Assembly: GCF_004362665.1 (NCBI RefSeq)
Contig: NZ_SNXR01000012.1
Span: 186,001-250,000 of the forward strand
Direction: 5' to 3'
Source of the DNA: Flavobacterium dankookense
Lineage (GTDB): Bacteria > Bacteroidota > Bacteroidia > Flavobacteriales > Flavobacteriaceae
Length of the DNA stretch: 64,000 nt
Shown here: in pieces, positions 35,300 through 42,946 of the stretch
How the letters are laid out: every line of letters starts with the position of its first letter
Position numbering within the stretch: the stretch's first letter is position 1
Program-made: the position numbers and the translations under genes
Notes under the pieces: generated by a model
Database searches by the model: none
Seen by the model: the letters and a program-made list of their open reading frames with translations, nothing else
Told to the model about the DNA's origin: nothing

Positions 35300-37504
35300 A
35301 TGGAAGAAATTAATGGAATACCGCTTGTTTTCGACGAAAAACAAGACGATGCCTTTTTAGGCAATTTGTTTCCCAATGGATTGTCTTTTCCAACTTTAGA
35401 ACCAACAGAAAACACGATTTGGAAAGAAGAATGGAAATTAAAAAGTCCCGAGGAAATACAAAAACACTATTTTCCTGAAGCTATTGTTAACCAAAAAAAT
35501 AATATTGCATTATGTGATACAACCGGTGTTTTTAAAAATGTAAAAATTCAGGAAAACATAAAAGAATGTCCATGTGAAAAGGATGAAAATGGCAATTGTA
35601 ATTGTGATGAAGTAAAAGTTAATTTGCCCGAAGTTTTGGTAGAAAGTTTTATTCATGGTAGAAAAATTTTAACGCTCAGTGATGAAATTACCATTTGGTT
35701 TTTTTCTTCGTCTGATGGTGCAAAATTACTTCGTGCACAAAAAGATTTCAAAGAAAGCAGTAGTCGTTATCCTGATGTATTGGCTGTTTTTATGGAAACA
35801 GATGATAGTTTCAACGTGTTAGGAACCGTTATGGATTTTGTGATTGGTGCCAATGTTAAATCATTTTTCAAAGGTGATACACATTGGGAGAAAGTATTGG
35901 ATTTCATGGAAAAAAATGAAATTCATGTTAGTAAAAAAGATGCCAAAAAGCTATTTGATAACGCTTTGAGTCATTATGGGTTTTTTAAGTTTTGGAGAGA
36001 TTTGTTTTCTAATGTAAAAGGAAAAGCAGTTGCTGTGGTTTTAGAAGGTATTGCGGAGGCTTCAGATAAAATAGCCAACGGAATAGCCGACTGGAAATTT
36101 AAAGAAGAAGATTGGGATACATCGCTTCCCGGATTTTCACATAAGAATGCGCCTTTTATTATTCTTTCAGGAAATAAACATGGAGTAGTTATAAATCAAA
36201 AAGTTCGGTCTAAAACTAAAAATGAAATTTTGGAGAGAGCTAAAAAAATGAAAGCTGAACTAGAACAAAACAAGCGTAAAATTCCGGTTTTCATTTATGA
36301 ACCTTTGCAAAAACTCATTTTGATGGCAACCGATGAAACCTACCTTTTTTATGAAGTGATGCAATCATTTTATAAAGAGTTTGTTACTATTGTTGAAGCC
36401 GGACAAGAATGGATGAATGCTTTTTTATGCGGTCTTATTAATGGATTTTTGGACTTTATTAGTGGAATTTTCAGTTTTATTGGTTTTTTCCTCAAAGCCG
36501 TAAAAAACTATGCCGATTATAAGCAAAATGAAACGTTCTATCATGCCATTGTACTGGAATATGCCGAAAACTTTATACAAGCCATGGCTAGTTTTGACTG
36601 TATTGCTTTTTTTAAGCAAGTGTTGTCCTTGCCACTCGAAATGTTGAGTAAGTTTATTGCATTGACAAAAAGCATCAATATAACATTCAACGGTTCAAAA
36701 ATTGCCTATTTCACAGGATATATTATATTTGCTATAGTCCAAATTTTGTTGGAAATAATTTTTACCGGAGGTTCTGCAACCGTCGAAAGGCTGTTTGCCA
36801 AAGCAGGTTCATCAGTAAAAAACGTTCTTAAAAAAGCAAGCAATCTTGTAGATGATGTTTTTGAAGCATTGTCTCATTTGATAGACCAAATCAAAAAAGG
36901 AGCTAATAATTTTGCGGCTTATGTCAAGAAAATCATAGACGATTTTTTCAAGTGGTTGGAGGATTTGTTTAAAAGCGGAAAAGCGGATGAGTTATCTGGA
37001 ATGGCTGAAAACATTTCCACAAGGATTAAAATATCTGTAGAAGAGTTTGAAGAAGGATTGTTAAAATTGTCCAAGATTAAGCCAAAAGAAGCCTTGGAAC
37101 ATTTAGATGAAGCTCTTATATATTTTAATCATCATGTTGTAGATGGGAAAATTTTACAAGTTTCTAATACTAATTGTGTAAACGTAGTTGAAAGTGTAGA
37201 AGGGTTCTTAAAAACAGGAAAGATTGTGTTAGCAAAACCTTCAAGAATTCAATACATAAAAAAACTAGAAGATATATACAAAAATACATTTTTGTCAATG
37301 GGTATTCCTTCGATAAAAAAAGTAATGAAAGAAGGTGAAAGAGGAATAATTTATGGTATTAAAAACAATCAGAATGAAATAAATCATGTGTTTAATGTTG
37401 TAAAAAAAGACGGAGACTTAATTTTTATTGATGCTCAAAGACATGATGGAAAAGCTAATCTAAGTGCAGGTTATAAATCATTTAAATATCTAAAAACGAA
37501 TTAA
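35300..37504 (+). CDS. Polymorphic toxin with papain-like C-terminal toxin domain
   Basis: This 734-residue protein has a constant N-terminal part (to about residue 564) and a variable toxin tip. It has no signal peptide. The constant part contains a CxC...CxC cluster (ECPCEKDENGNCNCDE, near 91-106), hydrophobic segments near 372-400 and 465-487, and a helical linker (VDDVFEALSHLIDQIKKG to FKSGKADE) encoded by the 173-base repeat found four times in the locus. The tip (about 565-734) looks like a papain-fold Tox-PL domain: Cys in NTNCVNVVE near 626, His in NHVFNVVKKDG near 695 and Asp in FIDAQRHDG near 711. Relatives are deamidases or peptidases. The cognate immunity gene follows after 4 bases. 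The delivery route is unknown; cytosolic export by a contractile system would fit. Confidence 0.85.
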   Translation: MEEINGIPLVFDEKQDDAFLGNLFPNGLSFPTLEPTENTIWKEEWKLKSPEEIQKHYFPEAIVNQKNNIALCDTTGVFKNVKIQENIKECPCEKDENGNCNCDEVKVNLPEVLVESFIHGRKILTLSDEITIWFFSSSDGAKLLRAQKDFKESSSRYPDVLAVFMETDDSFNVLGTVMDFVIGANVKSFFKGDTHWEKVLDFMEKNEIHVSKKDAKKLFDNALSHYGFFKFWRDLFSNVKGKAVAVVLEGIAEASDKIANGIADWKFKEEDWDTSLPGFSHKNAPFIILSGNKHGVVINQKVRSKTKNEILERAKKMKAELEQNKRKIPVFIYEPLQKLILMATDETYLFYEVMQSFYKEFVTIVEAGQEWMNAFLCGLINGFLDFISGIFSFIGFFLKAVKNYADYKQNETFYHAIVLEYAENFIQAMASFDCIAFFKQVLSLPLEMLSKFIALTKSINITFNGSKIAYFTGYIIFAIVQILLEIIFTGGSATVERLFAKAGSSVKNVLKKASNLVDDVFEALSHLIDQIKKGANNFAAYVKKIIDDFFKWLEDLFKSGKADELSGMAENISTRIKISVEEFEEGLLKLSKIKPKEALEHLDEALIYFNHHVVDGKILQVSNTNCVNVVESVEGFLKTGKIVLAKPSRIQYIKKLEDIYKNTFLSMGIPSIKKVMKEGERGIIYGIKNNQNEINHVFNVVKKDGDLIFIDAQRHDGKANLSAGYKSFKYLKTN
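36819..36991 (+). repeat. Linker repeat R1 (173 bases, inside the active toxin gene)
   Basis: This segment encodes the linker before the toxin tip. Near-identical 173-base copies stand in the same frame in front of the three silent tips (37855, 38938 and 39911), and a truncated copy is at 40805. R1 and R2 differ at only a few positions by eye; R3 is more diverged. Confidence 0.95.
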
Positions 37505-37508
37505 AATT

Positions 37509-37805
37509 ATGTTAACAGAAAAAGAAATAACAGAAGTTGCTAATAAATTTATTAGAGAAATAGAAGAAGAAGCAAAAATGGAGCTTTTAATTCTTCAAAA
37601 GCATATAATTAAAAAACCTTATGGGATTATATATTTTTACACTAGCAAAAAATATTATGAAACCAAAGATGACAAATATGCTGTAGCAGGTAATGCTCCT
37701 TTTCTTGTAGAAAAAGAAACAGGAAATATTGTTGAGTTTGGTACTGGAGCTTCTGAAGAATATTATATTCTGGAATATGAGGCAGGCAGATGGCCAATAA
37801 AATAA
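37509..37805 (+). CDS. Immunity protein, Imm35 (YrhB-like) family
   Basis: This 98-residue protein resembles the YrhB/Imm35 immunity family: an N-terminal helix, then YGIIYFYTSKKYYETKD, AVAGNAPFLVEKETGNIVEF and a C-terminal EEYYILEYE. Imm35 genes are known to accompany papain-fold polymorphic toxins, and here the gene begins 4 bases after the toxin stop. It would neutralise the toxin in the producer's cytoplasm. A terminator follows at 37821. Confidence 0.85.
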   Translation: MLTEKEITEVANKFIREIEEEAKMELLILQKHIIKKPYGIIYFYTSKKYYETKDDKYAVAGNAPFLVEKETGNIVEFGTGASEEYYILEYEAGRWPIK

Positions 37806-37820
37806 ACTACTTTAATTATT

Positions 37821-37846
37821 AAAAGCTACTTTCGGGTAGCTTTTTT
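37821..37846 (+). terminator. Terminator after Imm35 gene, start of silent cassette unit
   Basis: AAAAGCTAC pairs with GTAGCTTTT around TTTCGG-type loop bases, followed by a T tract. The same hairpin sequence recurs at 40771 and, with a changed base, at 39875, always just ahead of a linker repeat, so it is part of the repeated unit. Confidence 0.9.
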
Positions 37847-37854
37847 ACTTTTAC

Positions 37855-38027
37855 AAAACGTTCTTAAAAAAGCAAGCAATCTTGTAGATGATGTTTTTGA
37901 AGCATTGTCTCATTTGATAGATCAAATCAAAAAAGGAGCTAAGAATTTTGCGGCTTATGTCAAGAAAATCATCGACGATTTTTTCAAATGGTTGGAGGAT
38001 TTGTTTAAAAGCGGAAAAGCGGATGAG
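37855..38027 (+). repeat. Linker repeat R2
   Basis: This is a copy of the 173-base toxin linker with only a few differences from R1. It keeps the frame into the RelA/SpoT-like tip but has no in-frame ATG. Confidence 0.95.
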
Positions 38028-38663
38028 GTTTTTGATGACAAAAATCTATTTTGGAAAAAAATAAGTGACGATATTATTAGTAAAATTCCAAAAATAGAAT
38101 TACATCAAATTTCAAATGATTTAGACGAATTATATAGTGCCGCAAGTACTGCCAATAGAGAATTGAAAAATGCGACCAAAGAATTTGCTAAAAAGACAAA
38201 TGGTAAAGCTGGTTTTAGAAATGGATTAAAAAGTAGAGAACGAGCGTTAGAGAAAATTGATAGTGATTATTTTGGAGATGCATCAAGATTGGTAGATATT
38301 GCAGGTAGTAAAGTGGTTTATGAAACAGTAGATGATTTGTACATAGCTTTAAATAAGTTCAATAAAGAATATAAAATTCTAAAAATTAAGGATAGAATAC
38401 AACAACCACTCAATGGCTACAGAGACATACTGATGAATATTGAAATGAAAAATGGTCATATTGTTGAGTTTCGATTGCATTTAAAAGAAATGGATGAAGT
38501 TGCTGAAGGCATTGGTCATAAGTTGTATGAAGAAAGAAGAAATTTAGAAGCTATTTATACTAGAAGAGAATTGACTATTCAAGAACAAATAACAATTAAT
38601 AAATTAAAAAAACAAGAAAAAATTCTTTACGATGAAGTTTGGAATAAAATAAAAAATAAATAA
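37905..38663 (+). CDS. Silent (orphan) toxin tip, RelA/SpoT-like fold
   Basis: This is the second cassette: the linker in frame with a tip of about 210 residues. The frame is open from before 37855, but the first possible start is a TTG at 37905 inside the linker, and no promoter is seen, so it is probably not expressed in place. The tip has KSRERALEKI, SRLVDIAGSKVVYETVDDLY, KDRIQQPLNGYRDILMNIEM and NGHIVEFRLHLKE. This matches the synthetase-like RelA/SpoT region (GYRDI and the V-E-x-R/Q-L strand). Toxins of this fold make alarmones such as (p)ppApp (Tas1) or modify tRNA ends (toxSAS). Recombination at the linker could move it onto the active gene. Confidence 0.7.
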   Translation: MSHLIDQIKKGAKNFAAYVKKIIDDFFKWLEDLFKSGKADEVFDDKNLFWKKISDDIISKIPKIELHQISNDLDELYSAASTANRELKNATKEFAKKTNGKAGFRNGLKSRERALEKIDSDYFGDASRLVDIAGSKVVYETVDDLYIALNKFNKEYKILKIKDRIQQPLNGYRDILMNIEMKNGHIVEFRLHLKEMDEVAEGIGHKLYEERRNLEAIYTRRELTIQEQITINKLKKQEKILYDEVWNKIKNK

Positions 38664-38665
38664 AA

Positions 38666-38887
38666 ATGGAGAAAAAATTTTATTTGTGTGGATTAAGACC
38701 TGTAATTGTTGAGATTTATGAAACATACGAAAACTATTTAGCATTAAACATGCAAACAGGTGTGTTTGAACAAAATTTTAGATATTCTCATCAAGTAACA
38801 TATGATCCTGATGGAGATGTAGAAGAATTATCGGAACAAAAATTCAACACATATGTTGAAAAGTTAAAAAAAGAAAGAGGTCTTTAA
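38666..38887 (+). CDS. Putative immunity protein of the RelA/SpoT-like tip
   Basis: This 73-residue protein (MEKKFYLCGLRPVIVEIYET...) begins 2 bases after the orphan tip stop, the standard place for its immunity gene. I do not recognise its family. It is acidic, with beta strands in the first half, and is followed by a terminator at 38892. Confidence 0.6.
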   Translation: MEKKFYLCGLRPVIVEIYETYENYLALNMQTGVFEQNFRYSHQVTYDPDGDVEELSEQKFNTYVEKLKKERGL

Positions 38888-38891
38888 TAAC

Positions 38892-38929
38892 AAAACCGTT
38901 TCAGAAGTATAAGTATGAAACGGTTTTTT
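38892..38929 (+). terminator. Terminator after the second cassette
   Basis: AAAACCGTTTCA and TGAAACGGTTTT form a strong 12-pair stem followed by T residues. Its stem sequence differs from the other cassette terminators, but the sequence after it (TTTTACTTTTA) returns to the repeated unit. Confidence 0.9.
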
Positions 38930-38937
38930 ACTTTTAT

Positions 38938-39110
38938 AAAACGTTCTTAAAAAAGCGGGTAATCTTGTAGATGATGTTTTTGAAGCACTGACGCATTTGA
39001 TAGACCAAATCAAAAAAGGCGCAACACATTTTGCGGCTTATGTCAAGAAAATCATCGACGATTTTTTTAAATGGTTAGAGGATTTGTTTAAAAGTGGTAA
39101 AGCCGATGAT
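38938..39110 (+). repeat. Linker repeat R3
   Basis: This is the most diverged of the four full linker copies, with AGCGGG at the start and GCCGATGAT at the end, but the protein reading (VDDVFEALTHLIDQIKKG, YVKKIIDDFFKWLEDL) is kept. Confidence 0.93.
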
Positions 39111-39587
39111 ATTTTTGACAATATTACTGGAAACGGCTTGTATGGAGGCAAAGTTTTATCAAAAGCAGAATTAGATGATTGGGCAAAAATACTTTTGAAA
39201 AAGTTTGGTACAAAGTTGAAAAAGGTAGAAAAATTTGACAGTCCTGATATTTTAGCTCAATTTGATCCAAATACAAACACTATTCTTTATAAAAATGATG
39301 TTACAGAATATTTTATGGTTCATGAACATTTTCACGCTGAAGAAATGTCAAAAATTGGTTTTGATGAGTATGTAAAAGATGCTGCTTTATTTGGAACAAA
39401 ATTTCCAAATGAGTATACTGTTGAAAATCTATTGAGAAGTTATAAAAGAGAAAAATATGTGTATGAGCAAATAGAAAAAAATGCAAAACGTTATAATTTA
39501 AATCCATTTGAATTGAGGCATAATTATTTGAATCTTGACATATATCAATTTCATTTAGAAAAAAGAAATGTAAAAATACCGAAATAG
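38997..39587 (+). CDS. Silent (orphan) toxin tip, zincin-like metallopeptidase
   Basis: This is the third cassette. The linker reads in frame into a tip of about 160 residues; the only start is a TTG at 38997 within the linker, so it looks silent. The tip contains GGKVLSKAELDDWAK, LAQFDPNTNTILYKND, and the zinc-binding motif FMVHEHFHAEEM (HExxH) with the later REKYVYEQ helix. It matches the zincin-like metallopeptidase toxin group of polymorphic toxins (Tox-MPTase4 type, from memory). The active enzyme would cut proteins in the target cell. Confidence 0.72.
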   Translation: MIDQIKKGATHFAAYVKKIIDDFFKWLEDLFKSGKADDIFDNITGNGLYGGKVLSKAELDDWAKILLKKFGTKLKKVEKFDSPDILAQFDPNTNTILYKNDVTEYFMVHEHFHAEEMSKIGFDEYVKDAALFGTKFPNEYTVENLLRSYKREKYVYEQIEKNAKRYNLNPFELRHNYLNLDIYQFHLEKRNVKIPK

Positions 39588-39594
39588 AAAAGTT

Positions 39595-39870
39595 ATGGAA
39601 GAGAAAGCAATTTTAGAAAAAGTATTAAAATACTTAAATCAATTAAATTTCAACATTGTTATTGAAGATTTGACCTATAGTGGCATAAGAGAAAAAAGTC
39701 CGTTGTATGAAGGAAATGGGACTAAACCTATGCATATTGTTAATTTTAATAAAGAAGCAATAGAGGGTAATCCTCTCACCAATAATATTTATACTGTTAC
39801 AATAGATGTTGAAACAAGTGAATTAGAATATATTTTAGGCAAAAACATTTTTAAGAAAATTTCTAATTAA
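39595..39870 (+). CDS. Putative immunity protein of the zincin-like tip
   Basis: This 91-residue protein follows the orphan zincin tip after 7 bases and precedes a terminator, so it is the expected immunity gene. I do not recognise its family. It has an N-terminal helix, then beta strands (MHIVNFNKEA, NNIYTVTIDVETSELEYIL). Confidence 0.6.
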   Translation: MEEKAILEKVLKYLNQLNFNIVIEDLTYSGIREKSPLYEGNGTKPMHIVNFNKEAIEGNPLTNNIYTVTIDVETSELEYILGKNIFKKISN

Positions 39871-39874
39871 TTTT

Positions 39875-39902
39875 AAAAAAGCTACTTTCGGGAAGCTTTT
39901 TT
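39875..39902 (+). terminator. Terminator after the third cassette
   Basis: AAAAAAGCT pairs with AGCTTTTTT around CTTTCGGGA-type loop bases. It is a variant of the 37821 hairpin with one changed base in the stem and stands in the same place before a linker repeat. Confidence 0.8.
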
Positions 39903-39910
39903 ACTTTTAC

Positions 39911-40083
39911 AAAACGTTCTTAAAAAAGCAGGTAATCTTGTAGATGATGTTTTTGAAGCATTGTCTCATTTGATAGACCAAATCAAAAAAGGAGCCAATA
40001 ATTTTGCAGCTTATGTCAAGAAAATCATCGACGATTTTTTCAAATGGTTGGAGGATTTGTTAAAAAGTGGTAAAGCAGATGAG
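39911..40083 (+). repeat. Linker repeat R4
   Basis: This is a full 173-base copy of the toxin linker in frame with the fourth tip; it has few differences from R1 and R2. Confidence 0.95.
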
Positions 40084-40545
40084 GTTTTTGAAACAGGCAA
40101 AAAGTTTCCAACAAAATTAGTCGTTGGAAAATATAGTAAGCGTACTTTTGATATTAACAACTGTGGTGGAAAAATTTTAAATCTTTCATGGAAAGAAGCT
40201 AAAATCACAAAAGAAGGTATAGATGTTGTTAAAAAGCATTTGAGTAGATTTGAAACTGATATTTGGAATGAAAGAATGATAGACCGATTAGAAAGAGTAT
40301 TTAAAAATGAAATAGAGTTAACAGACTTTGACAAAAGATTTTTTACGCATGAAACTCGTGAATTTGAAAGATATAAAGTATTAGGTCATGAAAAAACTAC
40401 TTATTTGGACATGTCAGAAAAAGATTTTGCAGAATTATGGGAAAACACTCATTCAGCAACATTAGAAGATTATAAAGTTTTTGAAAAAATAAGATATGAT
40501 GATAAAACAATACATAGTTTATATCATCCAGATGTTCAATTTTAA
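39961..40545 (+). CDS. Silent (orphan) toxin tip of unrecognised family
   Basis: This is the fourth cassette: the linker continues in frame into a tip of about 154 residues, with only a TTG (39961) as a possible start. I cannot assign the tip. Visible blocks are NNCGGKILNLSWKEAKITKE, VVKKHLSRFETD, TDFDKRFFTHETREFERYK and WENTHSATLEDYKVFEK, with several His, Asp and Glu residues that could be catalytic. The conserved-looking blocks suggest a real toxin family rather than decay. Confidence 0.65.
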   Translation: MSHLIDQIKKGANNFAAYVKKIIDDFFKWLEDLLKSGKADEVFETGKKFPTKLVVGKYSKRTFDINNCGGKILNLSWKEAKITKEGIDVVKKHLSRFETDIWNERMIDRLERVFKNEIELTDFDKRFFTHETREFERYKVLGHEKTTYLDMSEKDFAELWENTHSATLEDYKVFEKIRYDDKTIHSLYHPDVQF

Positions 40546-40555
40546 ATTAAAAGAG

Positions 40556-40765
40556 ATGAATTATAAAATAATTATTTTAAAGATTTTTAAAGAAAACCAA
40601 ACATTAGGTGTTCATAAGTTGGATAGATTATTCCATGATGTTGTAGATTTTTCAATATCATGGGTTCCTATTCTGCAAGAAATGAGAGAAGAAAATTTAG
40701 TCAAAAAAAATGGTTATGAAATTACCAAAAAAGGAATAGAATATCTCCAGAAAAATTCTAACTAA
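40556..40765 (+). CDS. Putative immunity protein of the fourth tip
   Basis: This 69-residue protein (MNYKIIILKIFKENQ...) starts 10 bases after the orphan tip stop. Its layout of three helices and a short hairpin (LQEMREENLVKKNGYEITKK) resembles a winged helix, so it might be DNA-binding, but the position argues for immunity. A longer frame from 40496 overlaps the tip and is not preferred. Confidence 0.55.
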   Translation: MNYKIIILKIFKENQTLGVHKLDRLFHDVVDFSISWVPILQEMREENLVKKNGYEITKKGIEYLQKNSN

Positions 40766-40770
40766 TTATT

Positions 40771-40797
40771 AAAAGCTACTTTCGGGTAGCTTTTTTA
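40771..40797 (+). terminator. Terminator after the fourth cassette
   Basis: The AAAAGCTAC / GTAGCTTTT hairpin and its flanks (TAATTATT before, TTTTTTACTTTT after) are the same as at 37821, again followed directly by a linker copy. Confidence 0.9.
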
Positions 40798-40804
40798 CTT
40801 TTTC

Positions 40805-40890
40805 AAAGCGTTCTTAAAAAAGCAGGTAATCTTGTAGATGATGTTTTTGAAGCACTGACGCATTTGATAGACCAAATCAAAAAGGAATAG
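40805..40890 (+). repeat. Truncated linker repeat R5 closing the array
   Basis: About 86 bases match the start of the linker up to the ATAGACCAAATCAAAAA block. One A is missing, and the frame stops (GAATAG) at 40888-40890. No toxin tip follows. It is the scar or the stable end of the cassette array. Confidence 0.9.
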
Positions 40891-40973
40891 AAAACCTTGC
40901 AACTTAGACTTAATATAAACCAAATCATAAACAATTTCTATTTCACCATTCGTTATAAAAATGTTAGATTATG

Positions 40974-41003
40974 TTGTAAAATAGCCAACATGAAGTATCT
41001 TTG
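40974..41003 (+). promoter_or_regulatory. Promoter of the SUF cluster
   Basis: TTG (40974-40976), 19 bases and TATCTTTG (40996-41003) fit the Flavobacterium consensus well. It lies about 30 bases before the ATG of the IscA-like gene and probably drives the operon to sufD. Confidence 0.75.
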
Positions 41004-41033
41004 CAGTTAATTTAGACAAAATCAAAATAGACC

Positions 41034-41363
41034 ATGATACAAGTTTCTGAATCAGCAAGTAAAAAAATCGTTTCTATGATGGAAGAAGACGGTTTTAATG
41101 CTGCTACCGATTATGTTCGTGTTGGCGTAAAAAGTGGCGGTTGCTCAGGTTTGTCATATGAATTAAAATTTGACAAAGAAATAGGAGAAAACGATAAAGT
41201 TTTTGAAGATAATAATGTGAAAATAGCCGTTGAAAAAAAATCATTTCTCTATTTAGCTGGAACAATTTTAGAATTTTCTGGTGGATTGAATGGAAAAGGA
41301 TTTGTTTTTAACAACCCAAATGCGAGTAGAACTTGCGGCTGTGGAGAAAGTTTTTCGTTGTAA
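41034..41363 (+). CDS. IscA/SufA-type iron-sulfur assembly protein
   Basis: This A-type carrier (109 residues) transfers iron-sulfur clusters to apoproteins. It has the three conserved cysteines: one in KSGGCSGLSYEL (near residue 37) and two in the C-terminal CGCGESF (near 103-105). It is the first gene of the SUF transcript, 84 bases before sufB. Confidence 0.93.
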   Translation: MIQVSESASKKIVSMMEEDGFNAATDYVRVGVKSGGCSGLSYELKFDKEIGENDKVFEDNNVKIAVEKKSFLYLAGTILEFSGGLNGKGFVFNNPNASRTCGCGESFSL

Positions 41364-41379
41364 AATTTAATTATTTAAG

Positions 41380-41431
41380 CCATTAAGACAGTAAGTTTTA
41401 TTAAGTCTTAATTTCCTTAATATTTTAATGG
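41380..41431. repeat. CCATTAAG-type intergenic inverted repeat (iscA-like / sufB)
   Basis: CCATTAAGACAGTAAG at the left and CTTAATTTCCTTAATATTTTAATGG at the right are partly complementary. The same word family occurs at 51008-51073. It would fold in RNA between the first two SUF genes. Confidence 0.55.
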
Positions 41432-41447
41432 TTTTAAAAAAAATAAA

Positions 41448-42896
41448 ATGTCAAAATACACTGAAGAAGACTTAAAAGTCGAATTAGAAAATAAAGAATA
41501 CGAATACGGATTCTACACCGAATTAGATTCGGAAACGTTTCCTATTGGATTAAACGAAGACATTGTTCGTGCGATTTCTAAAAAGAAAGACGAACCGCAA
41601 TGGATGACCGATTGGCGTATTGAAGCTTTTCGTGCATGGCAAGAAATGGTAGAACCAGAATGGGCAAATGTTAATTATGATAAACCTGATTTTCAAGCCA
41701 TTTCGTACTATTCAGCTCCTAAAAAAGCTGATCCAAATAAAACACTCGATGATGTTGATCCAGACCTTTTGGAAATGTATAAAAAGCTAGGAATTTCTAT
41801 CGATGAGCAAAAGAAATTGAATAATGTCGCTATGGATATTGTAGTCGATTCGGTTTCGGTGGCAACTACTTTCAAGAAAACATTAGCAGAAAAAGGTATC
41901 ATTTTCATGAGTATTTCTGAAGCCATTCGCGAGTATCCAGATTTAGTTCAGAAATATTTAGGAACGGTTGTGCCACAAAGAGATAACTTCTACGCGGCTT
42001 TGAATTCGGCTGTTTTTTCAGACGGAAGTTTCTGTTATATTCCAAAAGGCGTTCGTTGTCCAATGGAATTATCAACTTATTTCCGTATCAATCAAGCAGG
42101 AACAGGTCAATTTGAAAGAACACTTTTAATTGCCGATGAAGGAAGTTATGTATCGTATCTTGAAGGTTGTACAGCGCCAAGTCGTGATGAAAATCAATTG
42201 CACGCAGCTGTTGTAGAATTAATCGCTTTGGACAATGCTGAAATAAAATATTCTACCGTACAAAACTGGTATCCAGGAAATAAAGAAGGAAAAGGTGGTG
42301 TTTTTAACTTCGTTACAAAAAGAGGAATTTGTGAAAAAAACGCAAAAATCTCATGGACACAAGTAGAAACTGGTTCTGCAGTAACGTGGAAATATCCATC
42401 GGTGGTATTGAAAGGTGACAATTCAATTGGAGAATTTTATTCGATTGCAGTGACCAATAATTTTCAACAAGCTGATACAGGAACTAAAATGGTTCATTTA
42501 GGTAAAAATACCAAATCAACTATTATTTCTAAAGGAATTTCGGCAGGAAAATCACAAAACAGTTACAGAGGTTTAGTTCGAATTAGCGCTAATGCAGAAA
42601 ACGCTAGAAACTTCTCGCAATGTGATAGTTTGTTGATGGGAAATAATTGTGGTGCTCACACTTTTCCTTACATCGAAAGCAAAAATTCATCAGCCAAAAT
42701 CGAACATGAAGCAACGACTTCTAAAATCGGTGAAGATCAAGTTTTTTATTGCAATCAAAGAGGAATTCCAACCGAAAAAGCAATTGCTTTAATCGTAAAT
42801 GGTTTCAGCAAAGAAGTCTTGAATAAATTACCAATGGAATTTGCTGTTGAAGCACAAAAATTATTAGAAATTTCGTTAGAAGGTTCGGTAGGATAA
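41448..42896 (+). CDS. sufB: Fe-S cluster assembly protein SufB
   Basis: SufB is the scaffold subunit of the SufBC2D complex on which the cluster is built. At 482 residues it is full length. Visible family blocks are [28 protein letters not shown], the late conserved Cys in NFSQCDSLL near residue 389 and [20 protein letters not shown] near the C terminus. It is followed by sufC after 50 bases, the gap holding another microrepeat. Confidence 0.98.
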   Translation: MSKYTEEDLKVELENKEYEYGFYTELDSETFPIGLNEDIVRAISKKKDEPQWMTDWRIEAFRAWQEMVEPEWANVNYDKPDFQAISYYSAPKKADPNKTLDDVDPDLLEMYKKLGISIDEQKKLNNVAMDIVVDSVSVATTFKKTLAEKGIIFMSISEAIREYPDLVQKYLGTVVPQRDNFYAALNSAVFSDGSFCYIPKGVRCPMELSTYFRINQAGTGQFERTLLIADEGSYVSYLEGCTAPSRDENQLHAAVVELIALDNAEIKYSTVQNWYPGNKEGKGGVFNFVTKRGICEKNAKISWTQVETGSAVTWKYPSVVLKGDNSIGEFYSIAVTNNFQQADTGTKMVHLGKNTKSTIISKGISAGKSQNSYRGLVRISANAENARNFSQCDSLLMGNNCGAHTFPYIESKNSSAKIEHEATTSKIGEDQVFYCNQRGIPTEKAIALIVNGFSKEVLNKLPMEFAVEAQKLLEISLEGSVG

Positions 42897-42930
42897 AACT
42901 TAAATGAACTTATATTCCTTAAATGGTTTT
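42897..42930. repeat. AACTTAAATG microrepeat (sufB-sufC gap)
   Basis: The gap is three degenerate ten-base words of the type CTTAAATGAA, CTTATATTC, CTTAAATGG. The same family occurs at 47265, 47362, 49572 and 50018. Confidence 0.55.
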
Positions 42931-42946
42931 AAAATAAAAGAATAAA

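Noticed and set aside
36819..40890. Regular repeats separated by unique sequence, considered as a CRISPR array
   Set aside because: The repeats are 173 bases long, coding, and 0.8-1.1 kb apart; the intervening sequence holds toxin and immunity genes. No cas genes are present.
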